Positions 42,493 through 52,820 are shown, counted from the first letter of the stretch. The stretch is 64,000 nt of DNA from Paenibacillus sp. J2TS4 (GCF_018403245.1 NZ_BOSH01000011.1:124001-188000), one strand, 5' to 3'. Translations and numbers: made by a program. The notes: generated by a model not told the origin, from the sequence alone.

Positions 42493-44628
42493 TTACTCGG
42501 AAGAAACATCCATATCATAAATGTTTGATTGAACTAATACCTTTCCCTTTGAATCAAACAACTTTATTTGAAAATTTAATTTTCCAACCTTTGCGTTATA
42601 CTTTGCAGGAAGGATTGCTGTCAAAAAACCTTCATCACCATAAGTCGTATCTAGCGGTTTACCATTGACAAATACTATGCTATCTTTATAAAAATTCTTG
42701 CCATTAACAGCTATTATCGTTCCGTTCAATTTTGGATCCCTTACTTCTCCAGATTTTAAATCATTTGGAACTATTTCATCAATTATTGTTTCTTTATTAC
42801 CATATTTAAAATTGGTATCAATTATATCTTCATTTTTTGAATTAACTAAATATTGTTTTCCAAAAAGATAGTCGTACTGAAGTAAATTATATGCTAACAA
42901 ATCATCTTCATTTATATTATATTCTGAATAATATATATTTGGTGGGATGATCGGTGTCTTTATAAATTGATTATAAAGGAAGTCCGTATAAACAGTTCCT
43001 TCCTTTTGGGCTAAATCAAGAATAAAAGCGCCTAGAAAAGAAGGACTCATATGAAGGGTTTCTTTCTTTTCTGACAAAAAATTATTCCAAATTAGAAGTG
43101 GAGTTGTATGCAATGCTTTATAATCTGTGAAGCTGTTTCCATTTCCAGAAATATATCCCGTTTCTTTATATATACCATAATCGGTATTAAGAGCTGGTAG
43201 ATGATCGCCAAAAAATACAATTATTGTCGGTTCATCTTTATTATCGTAGTAATTAACCAGTTTCTCTAGAAATTTATCGGCATCATAGGCTCCCTGGGCA
43301 TATGTTTCTAATAACGACTGGGATTCCTTAGATATATTTCCACTCACTTGTATTAGGTTTTCATCAAAACGTTCAGGATCATAAGGGCCATGGTTTTGCA
43401 TAGTACTTGCAAATATAAAATCCGGCCCCTCACTAAGTTCTGTAGTTTCAATGATGACATTGGCAACTTCATCATCCGCGATATATAGACCCTTCATAAC
43501 AGGATCTTTAAATACCTCGCTACTTATAAAGTTAGAGAAGCCAAATCTTTTGTAAACTTTGTTATTATCATAAAACCAATTATAGTAAGCCCCGATAGCA
43601 GAGGCATGATATCCCTGCCTTCTTAAGATACTTGCCAATGATTCTACACCCGAATTTATATATTGCAAATAGGGAGTCGATCCTTGAGGCAAAAAACGCA
43701 TTGAGTGCCCAGTGAGTATTTCAAATTCAACATTAGATGTTGCCCCACCGTAGGATGGGGAAAAAAGAGAACCTGATATATGTTTTTCCTGTAAGGAGTG
43801 GAAAAACGGCAAGGGATCTTGGCTAAACGAAATATTTTCAAGTACAGTAGGATCCCAGAACGATTCGCTTAGTATAATAATAATATTAGGTTTGAAATCT
43901 GTATCAATGTTATGCCTTCTTTCAATTTCATCAACCATGCTCATTATACTTTGTTCACTGTACTCGCTAGGCTCCATGACTGTTGCTTGGTTGGCATTCA
44001 TCATAAAAGATAATAAAAAACCATTTTTTAAATAATTTTTTGATTGATCAAAACGAATATGTTCAATGTTGAAAACTTTTTTATACTCTATTGGTTTATC
44101 TAGGTATAGAATTAATAAAGCTAGAACGGCAAGAATTCCTAACGATATTCTTTCATAAAGTTTATATTTTTTTTTAATTTGCGGTAAAAACTTTATTGCA
44201 ACGATAATTATGATAAAAATCATAATTGTCACGATATAAAATCCGCTCAAAATAAAGTCAATAAAATATTTAACCATTTCTAAAGACTCGCCAGCTAGTA
44301 TAAAATCCCATGGCAATAACGGAAGGCCTAATACTCGGAATTTTACCCCATTTATAGTAGCAATGACAATTAAAAGTATCGAAACTATTAAGTAAGAAAG
44401 ATATAAGCGATTAATTGCACAGCTAACTATTAAAAACACTGATGTGAATATAACATAATTTAGGAATAGTTCATTTATATTTGTGTATGCCCAGATAATT
44501 GTATCACTAAAGCTCCCCCTATTTATTGCTTCTATTATGATTACTAAAAATATTGGAATAATTAGAATATGATACCTTTGTTTCAAAAAATTTGATATTG
44601 ATTTTAACACTACACTTCTTTTATTCAC
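42493..44628 (-). CDS. LtaS-like membrane sulfatase-fold phosphotransferase/hydrolase
   Basis: About 711 residues. Five or so N-terminal membrane helices (about 20-200) precede an extracytoplasmic alkaline-phosphatase/sulfatase domain: NIIIILSESFWDP (metal Glu), YGGATSNVEFEILTG with the likely nucleophile Thr, TMQNHGPY and VVFFGDHLPAL (metal Asp-His). A beta-sandwich of about 100 residues lies at the C-terminus. LtaS-type enzymes transfer glycerol phosphate or phosphoethanolamine; inside a glycan operon it could add such a group to the polymer. ATG 44649 has no ribosome site; GTG 44626-44628 follows AGGATGTGA and is preferred. Placed between glycosyltransferases and rfbA. Confidence 0.85.
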   Translation of the reverse strand: MNKRSVVLKSISNFLKQRYHILIIPIFLVIIIEAINRGSFSDTIIWAYTNINELFLNYVIFTSVFLIVSCAINRLYLSYLIVSILLIVIATINGVKFRVLGLPLLPWDFILAGESLEMVKYFIDFILSGFYIVTIMIFIIIIVAIKFLPQIKKKYKLYERISLGILAVLALLILYLDKPIEYKKVFNIEHIRFDQSKNYLKNGFLLSFMMNANQATVMEPSEYSEQSIMSMVDEIERRHNIDTDFKPNIIIILSESFWDPTVLENISFSQDPLPFFHSLQEKHISGSLFSPSYGGATSNVEFEILTGHSMRFLPQGSTPYLQYINSGVESLASILRRQGYHASAIGAYYNWFYDNNKVYKRFGFSNFISSEVFKDPVMKGLYIADDEVANVIIETTELSEGPDFIFASTMQNHGPYDPERFDENLIQVSGNISKESQSLLETYAQGAYDADKFLEKLVNYYDNKDEPTIIVFFGDHLPALNTDYGIYKETGYISGNGNSFTDYKALHTTPLLIWNNFLSEKKETLHMSPSFLGAFILDLAQKEGTVYTDFLYNQFIKTPIIPPNIYYSEYNINEDDLLAYNLLQYDYLFGKQYLVNSKNEDIIDTNFKYGNKETIIDEIVPNDLKSGEVRDPKLNGTIIAVNGKNFYKDSIVFVNGKPLDTTYGDEGFLTAILPAKYNAKVGKLNFQIKLFDSKGKVLVQSNIYDMDVSSE

Positions 44629-44632
44629 TTCA

Positions 44633-45775
44633 TCACATCCTATTTTCATGGCCGGCTACGGTGACTAATTTTATTAATGGCTGTAGTACTACTCGCCATT
44701 GATAATTCTTCGTTATAAACTCCTTCGTTTCAATTGACCTTTTGTTATTTTTTACTAGCGCGAGCATACATTCAGCGATTGATTCAACAGAATTTGGATC
44801 GCAATATTCTGCATAATCTTTAAAATACTCTTTAACTGGAGGGATATTTGACACTCCAATATTAATCCCCAAACTTGCAGCTTCTAGACTCGCCAGTCCC
44901 GGTGTCTCAACGTAACTAGGTTGTATATGACCGCTGGAATGAGCCATTATCCACTGAACTTCTTGCCTATGTAAATGGCCAGCAAAATATACATTATTAC
45001 CTGCTTCTCTCCTTAATTTATTAAAATATCCCTCGTTTTCTTCAGAATATCCACCAACAATAACTAGGGGTAGCGCGGTTAATTTTGCAGCCCTTATTAG
45101 ACTTAATTGATTTTTCCTAGGACCTATCCCACCAACACAACAAACATAAATCGAATCTTTTAACGAAACTAGTTCTTGACTTGAAGGAGGTCTAATATCA
45201 TGGTTAATGTTAATCCCGTTGTTTACAACAACAATTTTTCCCTCCATTTTTTTACATCTAAATTGATCAAGTAAATGAGTCGCTTCAGCATTAGAATTAG
45301 GACAAATATACAATGAATGCTCAAGAATCTTTTCAATAAATTTTTTTTTATTTAACAATAAAAGTAAATTTATCGATAATTTTTTTACTATTGTTTTATT
45401 TTGAGAATAAAACTTAAACGCACGAATTACATCGCTTCCTTTATGGGTCAGAATAAATTTGAACATACTCCTGATATTGAATCCAGCGCTTTTCACAACT
45501 TTATCCAAATTCCAATAAATAGGGAATAAAATATAAGGAATACCCGCATTTCGTACAATTTTTGTTTGCAGGTATAACTCATAGGGCCTTGTAAGATTAA
45601 ACAATATTGCGATATCAAATTTTAAAAGATCTACGTTGTTTAAATCGTTAATAATAGCAACATATATATTGTTCTCTTCTAAAAATTTTGCAATAGCATA
45701 TATTTGTATTGTATCCCCGCCTGGGTTTTGGGTAGAATCCTTTCTATCAAACAACACAACTTTAAATTTCTCCAT
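44633..45775 (-). CDS. Family 4-like glycosyltransferase
   Basis: 380 residues of GT-B fold. The N-domain is not strongly conserved (FKVVLFDRKDSTQNPGGDTIQIYAIAKFL) while the C-domain shows GGIGPRKNQLSLIRAA, FAGHLHRQEVQWIMAHSSGHIQPSYVETPGLASLEAASLG with the sugar-nucleotide Glu motif typical of GT4. It probably adds a sugar to the lipid-linked glycan on the cytoplasmic face. Overlaps the next upstream gene by 14 nt. Confidence 0.85.
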   Translation of the reverse strand: MEKFKVVLFDRKDSTQNPGGDTIQIYAIAKFLEENNIYVAIINDLNNVDLLKFDIAILFNLTRPYELYLQTKIVRNAGIPYILFPIYWNLDKVVKSAGFNIRSMFKFILTHKGSDVIRAFKFYSQNKTIVKKLSINLLLLLNKKKFIEKILEHSLYICPNSNAEATHLLDQFRCKKMEGKIVVVNNGININHDIRPPSSQELVSLKDSIYVCCVGGIGPRKNQLSLIRAAKLTALPLVIVGGYSEENEGYFNKLRREAGNNVYFAGHLHRQEVQWIMAHSSGHIQPSYVETPGLASLEAASLGINIGVSNIPPVKEYFKDYAEYCDPNSVESIAECMLALVKNNKRSIETKEFITKNYQWRVVLQPLIKLVTVAGHENRM

Positions 45776-46994
45776 TACTAATAAATCCCCTATTTTTTAA
45801 ATTGTTTAATACAACCTCCGCTCTCTGGTCCCAAGAATTTTCTAAAGAACATTGAATTAGAAGATCTAAATACTGTTGATTTGTTTTTAGTTGAATACCT
45901 ATATTTAATTTTTCGTTAAACTCTTCATTACCTTCTGCTGACAAAACAACATCATATTTTTGTATTTCATACAATTTGGTGCTAACGATAGGCTTTTTCC
46001 CAGCCATGTATTCAAATATTTTTACTGGAGACGTGTGTTGTGTAATTTCATTTTTCTTAAAGGGAAGAATAGCAACATCAAAATAACTTAACAATGCAGG
46101 AATATATCTGTAATTTATCTCCCCCCAAATTTCAATATTCGGTAATTTGGGAATAGATATATTTGGATATTTTACACCTACTAACAAAAAAGTCCAACCT
46201 GGATTTTTTCGCGCACAGTATTCAATTAAATCAAAGTCAACCCAATCTGCCAACGCACCATAATAACCAACTATCTGGTCTGATTCTTTTGAAATCATTT
46301 CCAATTTAGTTTTTAATTCATATGGAATATCCTGAATATAATCGCCCGAAAAATCCTCTAGACTGACAGCATTAGGAATTAACAAGCAATTATCTCCCTT
46401 TTTTTTGATATTGTTAAATATTTTGTCTGCTGTAGCAATTACTAAATCAGCTTCAGCTAAGCTGTTGATATGATCCTTTTCTATATCTTTGTAGTATATA
46501 AATGTTGATAAATGATCGATACAATCATAAATAATTTTCTTGTTTTTCAGTTTTAATCGATTTAAAAAATCAGTTTGATGCGGCCAGTATTTCCATACTA
46601 CCATTTTATTTTGTAAAAAATTAAGAGTTCTACCAGATTGTCCATCGTTAAAAAGATACAAATTTTCCCCTACACATTTAAGTCCTCTCACGTCCCAGTC
46701 CGGGGATCCGGTAAAAGAAGTATCGACACAATAAATAACCGTATAACCTTTATTTCCGAGGGCACGAGCCATCTGCTGGGGTCGTTGAAACATATACCCC
46801 CAGGGGCATCCAGGAAGAGGAAAAATAAAACACTCTTTATTTTTACTCTCATTTTGTAATTTTTCAAGTTGGCCGATTATTTTTTCTGAAGAAGGGAATT
46901 TCATGAATCTGCGCTTCAAAGCATGATTTGGGAGCCTGTGAATTGCTTTCCTTAATGCAACCTTAGGATTTTGGAAGGCAAATTTCCAATTCAA
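45762..46994 (-). CDS. Family 4-like glycosyltransferase (RPQQ type)
   Basis: About 410 residues of GT-B fold: CPWGYMFQRPQQMARALGNKGY near the N-terminus and SPVKIFEYMAGKKPIVSTKL in the C-domain (donor site). It resembles the second module of the giant glycosyltransferase encoded upstream (shared RPQQ and PVKxFEY motifs). An ATG at 47009 is in frame, but GGAGGTGA lies within its first codons and points to TTG 46992-46994, 8 nt downstream. The gene overlaps the 3' end of the giant gene by about 30 nt. Confidence 0.85.
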   Translation of the reverse strand: MNWKFAFQNPKVALRKAIHRLPNHALKRRFMKFPSSEKIIGQLEKLQNESKNKECFIFPLPGCPWGYMFQRPQQMARALGNKGYTVIYCVDTSFTGSPDWDVRGLKCVGENLYLFNDGQSGRTLNFLQNKMVVWKYWPHQTDFLNRLKLKNKKIIYDCIDHLSTFIYYKDIEKDHINSLAEADLVIATADKIFNNIKKKGDNCLLIPNAVSLEDFSGDYIQDIPYELKTKLEMISKESDQIVGYYGALADWVDFDLIEYCARKNPGWTFLLVGVKYPNISIPKLPNIEIWGEINYRYIPALLSYFDVAILPFKKNEITQHTSPVKIFEYMAGKKPIVSTKLYEIQKYDVVLSAEGNEEFNEKLNIGIQLKTNQQYLDLLIQCSLENSWDQRAEVVLNNLKNRGFISNGEI

Positions 46995-49900
46995 CAGACT
47001 CACCTCCATTAATTTTATTGTCAGTTTTTTTTATCAGATGTTTAATCAACTCATAGTCTAAATTCTCTATTACACCATCAGCGGATATAACAAAATCAGC
47101 AGCAACCTCTATTTTGTCCAGAATATTTTTTTCAGCGAGAACGAGATCGGCTCTAGAAAGTTTCTCACCCCCCCATTCCATCCACTGCAGTCTTCCAAAG
47201 CTTAAGTTCTCGTTAACCTTATCATCTTTAGTGTAAATATATACTAAACAACCATTTGTTAAAAGAAAGGAAATCAACGGTCCAAGTTCGTCTACCTTTA
47301 AAAGTCTACAAACATATATTTCAACTAAAAATAAAGGTTTTTGTTCTAGTGTAGGTTCATCATTTATCTTGCTAGAAATAATTCCCCTCCACTTTTCTTG
47401 CCAAGTTTGTTTGGAAAAAGCCTCAGCGATTTCTCTGCCCCTTCTCTTAAATATTTTTAATCTGTCGGGATCATTAACAAGCGTTTCAATAGCTTGTTGT
47501 AAAGACTCGCTATTAGGATCGATTAAAAAACCATTATAATTATTCAATACTAAATCCGTTAACCCGCCAATTCTTGTTGCTATTACCGCATTTCCTGCTG
47601 CCATAGCCTCAAGGCAAGATAAACTTGTCCCTTCACTATATAAAGTAGGTATTAATGTAATATCCGCATTATAGTAAGCGCTAGGCATTTTTTCTGGATC
47701 AAGCCAATACCATTTAACCCTATCGCCCCATTTATTTTTTTTCTTCACTACATTATTTGTATCTTCTTCGAATCCTTTACCAACGAAATGAAATTCAACC
47801 TGGGGGTATTTGTCTAAAATATCATCTAGTATGTCTAATACGATATATAGACCTCTAGCTTCATACAGCCTCCGAGGGTATAGTATTATAATCTTTTCTT
47901 TTTTTATTTCATAATCAGGCCTAGGCTTAAACTCGTTCAAATCAACATAATTTGTAACCAGTCGAACTTTATGACCGATATCATAATCAATTGTTTGCAT
48001 CCAATTAGCAGTATTCGTATCTACTGAAACTAAATACTCACAGGCTTTGGCACCATCAATAAATCGACGATTCGTTTCCCAAAACTGACTTCCAGAATCA
48101 AACCTGCAAGACGGATTATCCCAAGCAACACCATGACTAATTCCAATACTTGGTTTAGCCGCCAGAGGCCAGGCTTCAAAAAAAGCTGAGTAAATATTTA
48201 ATATTGACCTACCCACAACTTGCTCATAGAAAAATCTATTAAAGTTTTGAACACACTCAATAGAAAATTCGCTCGTATTTTGTCCATTCCTCGATAAAGA
48301 AACAACATCGATATTGCGAAATTTCCTTATCCAAGGATAATTACCATACTGATAAATTGTTAAAGAATAACCCAATTTAGAGGCAAGTTCAAATAAATCT
48401 ATTAAATACCTTTCTGCCCCGCCTGAATAATAATTATCGCCATTAAAACTAAGAAATGAACTAGTCATAACAGCTATCTTATTGTTGGGACAATAATTTG
48501 AATAGATAAGCCAACCGCGAGGACTGGCTTTAATTTTCTTTTCAACAATGTCGATTCGACTTGACCATCGATTGGCATCCGCGAATCTCTTCCCCTCTTT
48601 TATAGCGAGATCTTTATTTGCGTTATTTAGTAGTTTTTCAATAGCTTCACTAAACCCTGCAGAATTATTCGCTACTGCAACAAAATCATTTTCATACTGA
48701 AGCATTTCAGCTATTGGAGTAGATACAACCGGTAATCCGATCGCTTGGTACTCAAAAAATTTAACGGGGGACACACAGTTAGTTAAATCGTTCACTTTAA
48801 AAGGTATTATTGCAACATCAAAATGCACAGCATAAGAAAACAACTTGTTATACTCTATTTGACCCAGAAAATGAATATTACTTGCAATTAAATCTTCTTG
48901 GTCCAAATTGTTTTTTCCTATAAAGAAAAATTGCCAATGTGGATTTTTCTCAGCTAGTTCCTTTATCAACTCTGAATCAAACCATTGCTCTATAGCCCCA
49001 TAATAACCAATAATTGGGTTTCCCTTTTTAACCAAATTGGAAATTTCCTTAGGTATTATTTGAGATTGGTTATTTTTAAAATCCCCAGTCTTTACACCGT
49101 TAGGCAGATATAAAGCATCATCCCTATAAGCTACATACTTTTTTAGTCGGTGAGCAGAATAAGAGACTATATCGGCACTTTTCAACAATTCATTATGTTT
49201 TAGTTGGGCGTTTTGGTCATACAAACTAAAAAATTCTAATTGATCTAATACGTCGTACCATAAAAATTTATGAGGAAGCAGATCTGCAAATGCCGATTGC
49301 ATCGGCCAGGAACACAAAATTATACAGAACTGACTCCTTAAAATGGGAAGCAAGTAACATTCTTTGTTTAAGAGGAATAAATTTTCCTCTTCCTCTCTTA
49401 CATCAAATGGGGCATCTGAAGAATAGCAAAAAAAACATAGATATCCTCTCGCAGCTAATTCCCGAAGAAACTGCTGTGGTCTTTGTACCGGCTCCCATTC
49501 TATTGCCTCCGGATATACCACAATACCTTTGTATTGTTTTTCTTTTATTAAATTTATTATTTTTATTGTTTCTTTTGAAAATTCTGTTTTTAGAAATTGA
49601 CTATAGTAATTATTTCTTTTAATATACTCCGAATTAAAAGTATTATCTTGGAGTTGCGTATTAACTAAATTTGTAGTACTTGGCGCTGATAAGTTACCTT
49701 CTAAAACCCCCCACAGTTCATGCAATGGATTATAATTCACTTTTGAAACAGCATGTCTTTTTGAAATTTTTTTTATCGCCCAAGAGTAAAATTCTTTTTT
49801 TTCTTGAATATTACCTTTTATAAACTGATGCTTAAATCTTCTTAAACCATTGACCAATTTCAAAGATTTTAAGCTTGAAATCTCATAGATTTTCTTCGAT

Positions 49901-51537
49901 ATCTGAGCCCTCAAAATTTCTGCATTTTTTTTCTCAGTAATTAATCTACTTATTTCAACAGCTTGTTGTTCTCTCTCTTTAAGTAATTTCTCGTTTTCAA
50001 TACTTAATAATCTAATGTAGTCTTGTTCTGAATGGGAAGAACTCTTTTGCCTCTCTATTTCACCATGAAGCAATTCCATTTGTTTATCTTTTTCTGTTCG
50101 AAGAAGTTCAATTTGCTTATCTTTCTCTGTTCGAAGAAGTTCAATTTGTTTATCTTTTTCAGCAAGTAAAAGTTTTATCTGTTGTTTTTCTTTTTCATCA
50201 TTACTAGAGGTATAAACAGTTAGATCGTGTAAATGCTGATTAGTCATACCTAACTGAACACTTAAATTTCTATTTTCCTCCATTAATCTATGAAACTCAG
50301 TTGAAATATTTAATATAGAAGTAACTTCTGTCGATAGCCCTAAATCAACCTTATCCAGCCATTTGCTAAAAATTTTAAAATCTAGTATATTTTGGTCTCC
50401 GACTTCTTGACAAAGAGACAACAATGATTCTGACCACTCCAACGCTGTCGGTTGAATTGTCGCACTATTGATGTAGTCGATGTAGCTCTCATATATCCTT
50501 TCAGCACTATAATGATTAATTAATCTTTCTCTAATAGAGTATTTATCGCTATCAATAAATAAGTTGTGTATATTTTCTGTAATTTGTTCAAAAGAACTAT
50601 TTAATGATCCTCTCCCAGAGAAATTCTTTTCTGACAATTCATCAACATTATCAATAGTTACAAAACCTATCAAATTGTCGTATCCTGTCAGAACGACTGG
50701 TACATTCATCGCACCTGCTTCAACCACAACTCTCCCCATTCCAAAAACAACCTTGGCTTCTCTCATAAATGATTGGACATTATCTTTTCTTCCCAAAAAT
50801 TTTATTAGAGAAGAATTCTTAGAATTATCTTCTACCCATTTCATTAAATCGTTTTTCTTGTTCCCATCACCTACTATCTTTAATTGAAATGGCTTTGATC
50901 CCCTTTGCTGAAGATAATCAAAAAGTTCTATAACCTTCTTTATTCCAGGTATTTTATCTTCATCTAGTCTAGATATAACCAAGAAATCTGTATTATTCCT
51001 TAAATCTGAAGCTGAAAATAAATTAAAGTTAATTGGATTTGCTAAAACATGCAGATTATTAACTTTAGTTATTTGTTGGACTACATCTTTAGTTTCTTTT
51101 GAAACACAAAATACGCTGCTTGCAGAAGGCAACAGACACTTACTCATAAACAAACGATAAATAGATCCGTAAGTTGCTGCAAGATTTAGCGGACTGTGAA
51201 TGGTAAGAACATATGGTACATTGCTTATTGAAGCTGCAATACTAGCCGGAATAAATCCTTCATATGGATGTGCATGAACAACATCAATTTTATTTTTTTC
51301 TATGAATTCTTTTAACTTATAAGACAAAGCATAAACATTAGAACCTGTCAACGGCATCCATTCATCTGTCATTAACGATTTCTTTATATAAGGTGTAAGT
51401 GGAGTTATATCCGAAGTAGATGAAGTGGCAATGTAAACCTCATGCCCTTTTTCTTTTAACTTTTCGCTAAATATAGCAATTTGAGCCTCCAATCCCCCCA
51501 AAGAGTAATTTTGAGTAGTGAATAAGATCCTTGCCAC
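46963..51537 (-). CDS. Giant three-module glycosyltransferase with coiled-coil linker
   Basis: 1524 residues. Module 1 (about 1-365) is a GT4 (FTTQNYSLGGLEAQIAIFSEKL; VFGMGRVVVEAGAMNVPVV). A coiled coil (about 425-555) includes three copies of an 11-residue unit EKDKQIELLRT. Module 2 (about 675-990) carries EWEPVQRPQQFLREL and SPVKFFEYQAIGLPVVS. Module 3 (about 1020-1385) carries YYSGGAERYLIDLFELASKLGY and YSEGTSLSCLEAMAAGNAVIA. A tail of about 130 residues has no recognised domain. Comparable to multidomain S-layer glycan enzymes such as WsaE of P. alvei in concept, although that homology cannot be tested here. Probably builds a repeat unit by successive transfers. Confidence 0.88.
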   Translation of the reverse strand: MARILFTTQNYSLGGLEAQIAIFSEKLKEKGHEVYIATSSTSDITPLTPYIKKSLMTDEWMPLTGSNVYALSYKLKEFIEKNKIDVVHAHPYEGFIPASIAASISNVPYVLTIHSPLNLAATYGSIYRLFMSKCLLPSASSVFCVSKETKDVVQQITKVNNLHVLANPINFNLFSASDLRNNTDFLVISRLDEDKIPGIKKVIELFDYLQQRGSKPFQLKIVGDGNKKNDLMKWVEDNSKNSSLIKFLGRKDNVQSFMREAKVVFGMGRVVVEAGAMNVPVVLTGYDNLIGFVTIDNVDELSEKNFSGRGSLNSSFEQITENIHNLFIDSDKYSIRERLINHYSAERIYESYIDYINSATIQPTALEWSESLLSLCQEVGDQNILDFKIFSKWLDKVDLGLSTEVTSILNISTEFHRLMEENRNLSVQLGMTNQHLHDLTVYTSSNDEKEKQQIKLLLAEKDKQIELLRTEKDKQIELLRTEKDKQMELLHGEIERQKSSSHSEQDYIRLLSIENEKLLKEREQQAVEISRLITEKKNAEILRAQISKKIYEISSLKSLKLVNGLRRFKHQFIKGNIQEKKEFYSWAIKKISKRHAVSKVNYNPLHELWGVLEGNLSAPSTTNLVNTQLQDNTFNSEYIKRNNYYSQFLKTEFSKETIKIINLIKEKQYKGIVVYPEAIEWEPVQRPQQFLRELAARGYLCFFCYSSDAPFDVREEEENLFLLNKECYLLPILRSQFCIILCSWPMQSAFADLLPHKFLWYDVLDQLEFFSLYDQNAQLKHNELLKSADIVSYSAHRLKKYVAYRDDALYLPNGVKTGDFKNNQSQIIPKEISNLVKKGNPIIGYYGAIEQWFDSELIKELAEKNPHWQFFFIGKNNLDQEDLIASNIHFLGQIEYNKLFSYAVHFDVAIIPFKVNDLTNCVSPVKFFEYQAIGLPVVSTPIAEMLQYENDFVAVANNSAGFSEAIEKLLNNANKDLAIKEGKRFADANRWSSRIDIVEKKIKASPRGWLIYSNYCPNNKIAVMTSSFLSFNGDNYYSGGAERYLIDLFELASKLGYSLTIYQYGNYPWIRKFRNIDVVSLSRNGQNTSEFSIECVQNFNRFFYEQVVGRSILNIYSAFFEAWPLAAKPSIGISHGVAWDNPSCRFDSGSQFWETNRRFIDGAKACEYLVSVDTNTANWMQTIDYDIGHKVRLVTNYVDLNEFKPRPDYEIKKEKIIILYPRRLYEARGLYIVLDILDDILDKYPQVEFHFVGKGFEEDTNNVVKKKNKWGDRVKWYWLDPEKMPSAYYNADITLIPTLYSEGTSLSCLEAMAAGNAVIATRIGGLTDLVLNNYNGFLIDPNSESLQQAIETLVNDPDRLKIFKRRGREIAEAFSKQTWQEKWRGIISSKINDEPTLEQKPLFLVEIYVCRLLKVDELGPLISFLLTNGCLVYIYTKDDKVNENLSFGRLQWMEWGGEKLSRADLVLAEKNILDKIEVAADFVISADGVIENLDYELIKHLIKKTDNKINGGESVELEICLPKS
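50078..50176 (-). repeat. Three tandem 33-nt in-frame repeats in the coiled-coil linker
   Basis: Units 50078-50110, 50111-50143 and 50144-50176 have a 33-nt period; the first two differ at two sites, the third diverges at its end. They code for the 11-residue coiled-coil unit of the giant glycosyltransferase. Copy-number change would keep the frame and alter linker length. Confidence 0.85.
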
Positions 51538-51539
51538 TT

Positions 51540-52820
51540 CTATCCCTCCAGCACTTGAATCGATGATTTTAAGTTAGCAATACCAGTTCCAGTTAATGGT
51601 ATTTCTTCAATCTTTATTAATAAATAATCTGAAAGTTTATCCAAATATATCATGTCATTCTTTCCAACCTTTTTAGCAACCGCGATTGATAAATGATAAG
51701 AGCCCGGAACAAGACTCACATGTTGTTCAAAAACTACTGTTAATGTACTATTTTGGTCTATATCTATTTTCATATCATCATAGTAGATTGTACTCGTTCC
51801 ATATACTTCTATTCCGTGAGTTGTTTTTAATTTTATCCCAACAGAGATATCATTTTGCGGTAACGTACTATCAATTTTTATTGATATCCTGCATAAATCC
51901 CCACTATTATAAACATAAGATTCCTGTCCAGAAGAATCGTATAAGCTTACTTGACCGATTTTGGTAGGCTGTTGATGTGTATCAAATACAAAATCAGTAT
52001 CCTCTTGAATCTTATTCTCGATCATTACTGTGCTTCCTGATTCCTCTTTTTTATTGTTAATCAATTTTAAGTGATCATTTTCTTGCGAGTATAACAACAA
52101 ATGATATTTATCAATTACTTCCTTCGGCTCTCCCTCACCAATTAACTGTCCCCCGTCTAAAAGATAGGCATAATCACAAATCTGCTCAACTGTTTTCATC
52201 GAATGCGAAACAAAAAGAATTGTACAGCCTCTTTCTTTTAAACTATCTAAATGGTTATAACATTTCCTTTGAAATTTTTCATCTCCTACCGATAGTGCTT
52301 CATCGATTATAATTATATCTGGGTCTGTTAGTGTTATTACCGAAAAAGCTAATCTAACAAACATCCCGCTTGAATATGTCTTAACTGGTTGATCAATAAA
52401 ATTACCTATCTCAGAAAACTCCAAAATTTCATTATATCTTTTCTTAACCTCATTTTGTTCTAACCCAAGGATAGAAGCGTTTAAATAGATATTTTCCTTA
52501 CCTGTAAATTCAGGATTAAATCCAGCCCCCAATTCTAATAAGGCTGCTACTCTTCCTTTAACATTTACCTCTCCAAATGTCGGATTTAATGTACCTGCAA
52601 TAATCTGCAATAATGTACTTTTGCCAGAACCATTTCTCCCTACAATGCCAACTGTTGTTCCTTTTGTGACACTAATGTTAATTTTATTTAAAGCAACGAA
52701 TTCCTTGTACAATTTTCTTTTATTACCTGCTATAAACTGCTTTAATCTCATACTTGGCTTGTCATATATTTGATATATCTTTGAAATATTAATCGCTTCA
52801 ATCATTAAATCAGAGGACAT
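51540..52820 (-). CDS. wzt: Polysaccharide ABC exporter ATP-binding protein (Wzt type) with C-terminal carbohydrate-binding domain
   Basis: 426 residues. The ATPase (about 1-235) has GRNGSGKST, YSSGMFVRLAFS signature and IIIIDEALSVGD; a C-terminal beta-sandwich (about 280-420) corresponds to the Wzt C-domain that reads the glycan end in O9a-type systems. It powers export of the finished lipid-linked glycan through Wzm. ATG 52818-52820 follows AAAGGGG and overlaps the wzm stop by 11 nt. The presence of the C-domain suggests a capped or modified glycan as export signal. Confidence 0.93.
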   Translation of the reverse strand: MSSDLMIEAINISKIYQIYDKPSMRLKQFIAGNKRKLYKEFVALNKINISVTKGTTVGIVGRNGSGKSTLLQIIAGTLNPTFGEVNVKGRVAALLELGAGFNPEFTGKENIYLNASILGLEQNEVKKRYNEILEFSEIGNFIDQPVKTYSSGMFVRLAFSVITLTDPDIIIIDEALSVGDEKFQRKCYNHLDSLKERGCTILFVSHSMKTVEQICDYAYLLDGGQLIGEGEPKEVIDKYHLLLYSQENDHLKLINNKKEESGSTVMIENKIQEDTDFVFDTHQQPTKIGQVSLYDSSGQESYVYNSGDLCRISIKIDSTLPQNDISVGIKLKTTHGIEVYGTSTIYYDDMKIDIDQNSTLTVVFEQHVSLVPGSYHLSIAVAKKVGKNDMIYLDKLSDYLLIKIEEIPLTGTGIANLKSSIQVLEG

